Source: Pseudotabrizicola alkalilacus
GTDB taxonomy: Bacteria > Pseudomonadota > Alphaproteobacteria > Rhodobacterales > Rhodobacteraceae
NCBI RefSeq assembly: GCF_003443995.1
Contig: NZ_QWEY01000001.1
Coordinates: forward strand, 310,001 to 374,000
Direction of reading: 5' to 3'
DNA length: 64,000 nt
This document shows positions 61,196 to 64,000 of this stretch, in pieces (positions within the stretch are counted from its first letter, which is position 1; each line of letters opens with the position of its first letter). A program made the translations under genes and the position numbers. The notes beneath the pieces were generated by a model. It was given only the letters and a program-made list of their open reading frames with translations. It had not been told where the DNA came from and ran no database searches.

Positions 61196-62531
61196 TCCGG
61201 CGCTGCCCTGCGGGCTTGCCACCCTCGGCGCGGCGGGGGACGTTGCCACCACCCATCGGCTTGGGTTTGGCAGCGGGACGCGCCTGCTGCGGTTTTCCAC
61301 CGGCAGCTGGCTTGCCACCCTGCGGGCGACCGCCTTGCGGACGGGCCGGGCGTTGGCCCCGGTTCTGGCCGGGTTTGGGGGCGGCTGCCACCATATCGGC
61401 GGACCACGGCGCGCCACCCAGGATCGGCAGCGGCTTTTTCAGCAGCTTTTCAATCGCCTGCAATTCGCCCATCTCTGCGGGGGCGCAGAAGCTGACCGAC
61501 GTGCCCTCAGCCCCGGCGCGCGCGGTGCGGCCGATGCGGTGGACATAGTTTTCCGGCACGTTCGGCATGTCGAAGTTATAGACGTGACGGACGGTCGGAA
61601 TATCAATGCCCCGCGCCGCGACATCGGTGGCCACCAGCACATCAAGCTCGCCATTGCGGAACTCGGTCAGGGTGCGGTCACGTTGGGACTGCGACTTGTT
61701 GCCGTGAATCGAGCCTGCCTTGAAGCCCCAGCCTGCCAGCAGCTTCATCAGCTTTTCCGAGCCATGCTTGGTGCGGCCAAAGACCAGCGCCTGTTCGGTC
61801 GGGTGTTTTTTCAGGTAGTCTTCCAGCACGCGGGCCTTGTCGCCGTTGGGCAGGAAGTGCACGCCTTGCGTCACCTTGTCGGCGGTTTTGCCGGCGGTGG
61901 TGACCTGAACCCGGACCGGGTCGCGCAGATAGGTGTCGGCGATTTCCGAGATATCCTTGGGCATCGTGGCCGAGAACAGCATGGTCTGGCGTTTCAGCGG
62001 GATATGCTTGGCGATTTTCCGCAGGGAATGGATGAAGCCCATGTCGAGCATGTGATCCGCCTCGTCCAGCACCAGATAGGCGCACTGGTCCAGCTTGACA
62101 TCGCCACGTTCCAGCAGGTCGATCAGGCGGCCGGGGGTGGCGACCAGAACGTCGCTGCCCTTGGACAGGGCCTGTGCCTGACGGAACAGCGATGCGCCGC
62201 CGACCACCATGGTCACCTTGACCGGCGTGCCTTTGGTAAAGACTTCAAGGTTGTCCTTGATCTGCAGCGTCAGCTCCCGCGTGGGCGCAAGGATCAGGGC
62301 GCGCACGTTTTTCGGTGCCGGTGGGTGGCCGATGTCGAGCAGGCGGTGCAAGAGCGGCAGGCCAAAGGCCGCCGTTTTGCCGGTGCCGGTCTGGGCCAGA
62401 CCCATCAGGTCGCGGCCCGCCATGATATAGGGGATCGCCTGCGCCTGAATCGGCGTCGGGGTCTGAAGATTGGTTTTCTCAAGCGCCTTGAGAAGTTTCG
62501 GGCTGAGCCCGAGGTCTGCAAAAGTGGTCAT
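61188..62531 (-). CDS. DEAD-box RNA helicase (RhlE-like)
   Basis: 447 residues. Q motif (FADLGLSPKLLKALEKTN, then TPIQ), motif I AQTGTGKT, DEAD in VLDEADHMLDMG, SAT in LFSATMP and HRIGRTAR at motif VI. A basic, Gly/Pro/Gln-rich tail (about 375-447, GRPQGGKPAAGGKPQQARPA) is typical of RhlE/CsdA-type RNA chaperones. It remodels RNA in ribosome assembly and mRNA decay, often at low temperature. The 439-bp upstream spacer is discussed below. Confidence 0.92.
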   Translation of the reverse strand: MTTFADLGLSPKLLKALEKTNLQTPTPIQAQAIPYIMAGRDLMGLAQTGTGKTAAFGLPLLHRLLDIGHPPAPKNVRALILAPTRELTLQIKDNLEVFTKGTPVKVTMVVGGASLFRQAQALSKGSDVLVATPGRLIDLLERGDVKLDQCAYLVLDEADHMLDMGFIHSLRKIAKHIPLKRQTMLFSATMPKDISEIADTYLRDPVRVQVTTAGKTADKVTQGVHFLPNGDKARVLEDYLKKHPTEQALVFGRTKHGSEKLMKLLAGWGFKAGSIHGNKSQSQRDRTLTEFRNGELDVLVATDVAARGIDIPTVRHVYNFDMPNVPENYVHRIGRTARAGAEGTSVSFCAPAEMGELQAIEKLLKKPLPILGGAPWSADMVAAAPKPGQNRGQRPARPQGGRPQGGKPAAGGKPQQARPAAKPKPMGGGNVPRRAEGGKPAGQRRTS

Positions 62532-62761
62532 TGGGTCGTTCCATCAAACAAAAAGCAGGCGGTCCTCGTCCCCCAACAACTTGAGAGACCGTGCGCGCCG
62601 TCGGCGCCCCTGCGTGATGGTGGGAACCTGTATCCGGGCCTTTCGGTGCTCACGCGGCACGGGCTTCGGATAGGGGGGAAATGAGGGTTTTCGGGGGGGA
62701 TGTCAAGGGGGAGGCAGGTGCCCACTGTGTTGCAGCGTTAGAGGTTGTATAAATTCAATGG

Positions 62762-62790
62762 GTTACAATTCGAGATTCAGATTTTGTTAA
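62762..62790 (-). promoter_or_regulatory. Possible promoter of the rhlE-like gene
   Basis: On the minus strand TTAACA (62790-62785) and TGTAAC (62767-62762) are 17 bp apart; the first resembles a -35, the second is a weak -10. A leader of about 230 nt would follow, GC-rich with hairpin potential (GGCGCCGACGGCGCGC). No other clear motif was found in 62532-62970. Confidence 0.3.
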
Positions 62791-62970
62791 GAATTGCGCC
62801 ACGGCCCCGCCTGTGATCCGGCGCGAGGCATGATCGACAGGTCGCGTGAGAGCCGAGGCCATCGCTGCCTCGTGATCGGTTGTGTTCTGTATTCACCGCC
62901 TGATCCGTTTCACAAGGCGCTGTGTCAGCTATGCTGTTGCATGGTCAGCGATATATCCTGCAGAGGTAAG

Positions 62971-63957
62971 ATGCTTTCACGCCGTCAGTTTTCCGCAGCT
63001 TTGGCCGGGGCGCTTTGCTGCCCCCCGGTCGTGCAAGCGCAAGCGTTGCCCATCGACACCCTGCGCGATGCCGCGCTTGGTCTGCCGCAGTTGCATGCCA
63101 TTCTGGTGCAGCGGGGCGACGAGCGGTTGCTGGCCGAGGCCCCGCGGGGCCGGGGGCTGGAGGCGGCTGCAAACATCAAATCCTGCTCCAAGAGCCTTTT
63201 GGCGCTGATTCTGGGCACCGCCATTGCGCGGGGTGAAATTGTCGGGCTGTCCGCGCGTCTGGGTGAAGTCGCGCCGCAGCTGATCCCCGGCGATGCGACA
63301 GAGGGGGTGGCCGATCTGACCATGGCCGATCTGGTCACCCTGCGCGCGGGGCTGGAGGGCACGTCGGGCGCGAAGTACGGCACCTGGGTCAATTCACGCA
63401 ACTGGATCGCCTATGCGCTGCGCCAATCCCGGATCGCGCCCAACGGCGGGCGGATGATCTATTCGACCGGGACCACCCATGTTCTGGGGGCCGCAATTGC
63501 GGTGGCGACCGGCAAAGACCTGCGGCAACTGGCGCGGGAGCGGTTGGGTCGGCCGCTTGGCATTGATGTGGCGTCCTGGACCCGTGATCCGCAGGGCTAT
63601 TACTTTGGCGGCAACGAGATGGCCCTGACGCCAGAGGCGATGCTGCGCGTTGCGGTGATGCTGCGCGATGGCGGGAGCTATGGCGGGACGCAGGTGGTTG
63701 ATCAGGAGTGGGTTGAGGCATCGCGAGTGCCGCAAACAACGTCCCCCTATTCCGGGCTGGACTATGGCCTTGGCTGGTTTCTGAGTACGACCGGATGGGT
63801 CATCGCCCGTGGCTATGGCGGCCAGATCATCGCGGCGCATTCCGAGCGCGCGCTTGCCGTGGCGATCACTTCCGATCCGACACAAATCGCCCGGTCCGGT
63901 GGCTATTTCGGCGATCTGATGCGGCTTCTTGACGGCCCCATTCTGGGCCTGAGCTGA
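62971..63957 (+). CDS. Exported serine hydrolase (beta-lactamase-fold, class C-like)
   Basis: 328 residues from ATG 62971 (after AGAGGTAAG). The N-terminus MLSRRQFSAALAGALCCPPV has a Tat-like twin Arg and is probably exported. The SxxK motif is S71-C-S-K74 (KSCSKSLLALI). The YxN/YST-type second motif is IYSTGTTHVLG. GYGGQIIAAHSE is a possible KTG equivalent. Such serine hydrolases include D-aminopeptidases, esterases and penicillin-recognising enzymes. The substrate is unknown, and true beta-lactamase activity is not implied. The frame is open further upstream, but the Arg-Arg start is preferred. The 43 bases after it show nothing. Confidence 0.82.
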   Translation: MLSRRQFSAALAGALCCPPVVQAQALPIDTLRDAALGLPQLHAILVQRGDERLLAEAPRGRGLEAAANIKSCSKSLLALILGTAIARGEIVGLSARLGEVAPQLIPGDATEGVADLTMADLVTLRAGLEGTSGAKYGTWVNSRNWIAYALRQSRIAPNGGRMIYSTGTTHVLGAAIAVATGKDLRQLARERLGRPLGIDVASWTRDPQGYYFGGNEMALTPEAMLRVAVMLRDGGSYGGTQVVDQEWVEASRVPQTTSPYSGLDYGLGWFLSTTGWVIARGYGGQIIAAHSERALAVAITSDPTQIARSGGYFGDLMRLLDGPILGLS

Positions 63958-64000
63958 ACCAGAAAAGGCACCTGTCGCAACCTGAGCACCGAGCGAGGCG

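Noticed and set aside
62971-63957. Serine hydrolase as a class C antibiotic-resistance beta-lactamase
   Set aside because: It has SxxK, but the second and third motifs do not clearly match AmpC, so only the fold is claimed.

Overview
The window is a GC-rich, densely coded chromosomal segment that looks like a member of the Rhodobacterales (Rhodobacteraceae-type alphaproteobacterium). This is inferred from the gene content: a gcvT-gcvH-gcvP operon under a tandem glycine riboswitch, an iron-sulfur photolyase of the PhrB/CryB type, an mreBCD-mrdA-rodA cluster, a short 443-residue GluRS, propionyl-CoA synthetase with TTTGCAAA half-sites upstream, a YjhX-type protein, and GAGTATTT-type intergenic repeats. 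No tRNA, rRNA, CRISPR array, prophage or transposase was seen. Nearly everything is housekeeping or central metabolism, and the unusual material is mostly in the intergenic regions.

Layout. 1-5.7 kb: truncated CDF metal transporter, exported SH3 protein, D-2-hydroxyacid dehydrogenase, UDP-glucuronate 4-epimerase, EamA transporter and ghrA. 5.7-11.4 kb (minus): cell-shape/elongasome operon mreB-mreC-mreD-mrdA-rodA, with ghrA abutting rodA. 11.7-14.3 kb: SGNH lipoprotein, then leuA with an attenuator-type leader peptide carrying four consecutive Leu codons. 14.6-19.8 kb: Asp-nucleophile alpha/beta hydrolase, SDR overlapping the FeS photolyase, and a secreted protein with 18 MORN repeats. 19.9-28.6 kb: nadE, a PfkB kinase, wrbA, a GFA-family protein, a Tat-exported MBL hydrolase, a small zincin, gltX and a MATE exporter. 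28.6-34.3 kb: glycine riboswitch, gcvTHP, a DUF3775 protein and thioredoxin 2.

34.3-48 kb: hypothetical protein, metallophosphoesterase + lipid kinase, zinc metallopeptidase, small membrane proteins, an esterase, a DUF817 protein, glyA, nadK (TTG start), a sigma54 response regulator + Hpt pair without a kinase, prpE, and a YjhX-GNAT gene pair. 48-57.6 kb: maeB, a VOC-bicupin protein, the nucleoside-salvage operon cdd-deoA-deoB-add-upp, and a SPOR protein. 57.6-64 kb: degenerate M48-like membrane protein, EamA transporter, tdk, a conserved 150-residue protein, an rhlE-like helicase and a serine hydrolase.

The genes group into recognisable modules. GcvTHP and GlyA form the glycine/C1 cycle. 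NadE and NadK make NAD and NADP. Cdd, DeoA, DeoB, Add, Upp and Tdk salvage nucleosides. PrpE and MaeB feed propionate carbon into, and draw malate from, central carbon flow. I did not find a convincing large undescribed system. The best candidates for something new are (i) two diverged intergenic copies of a 14-bp hairpin with compensatory base changes, joined to a GAGTATTT-containing repeat; (ii) an element with 38-bp perfect inverted repeats at 2422-2628; and (iii) a 16-N18-16 repeat present at 15.7 kb and 48.2 kb.
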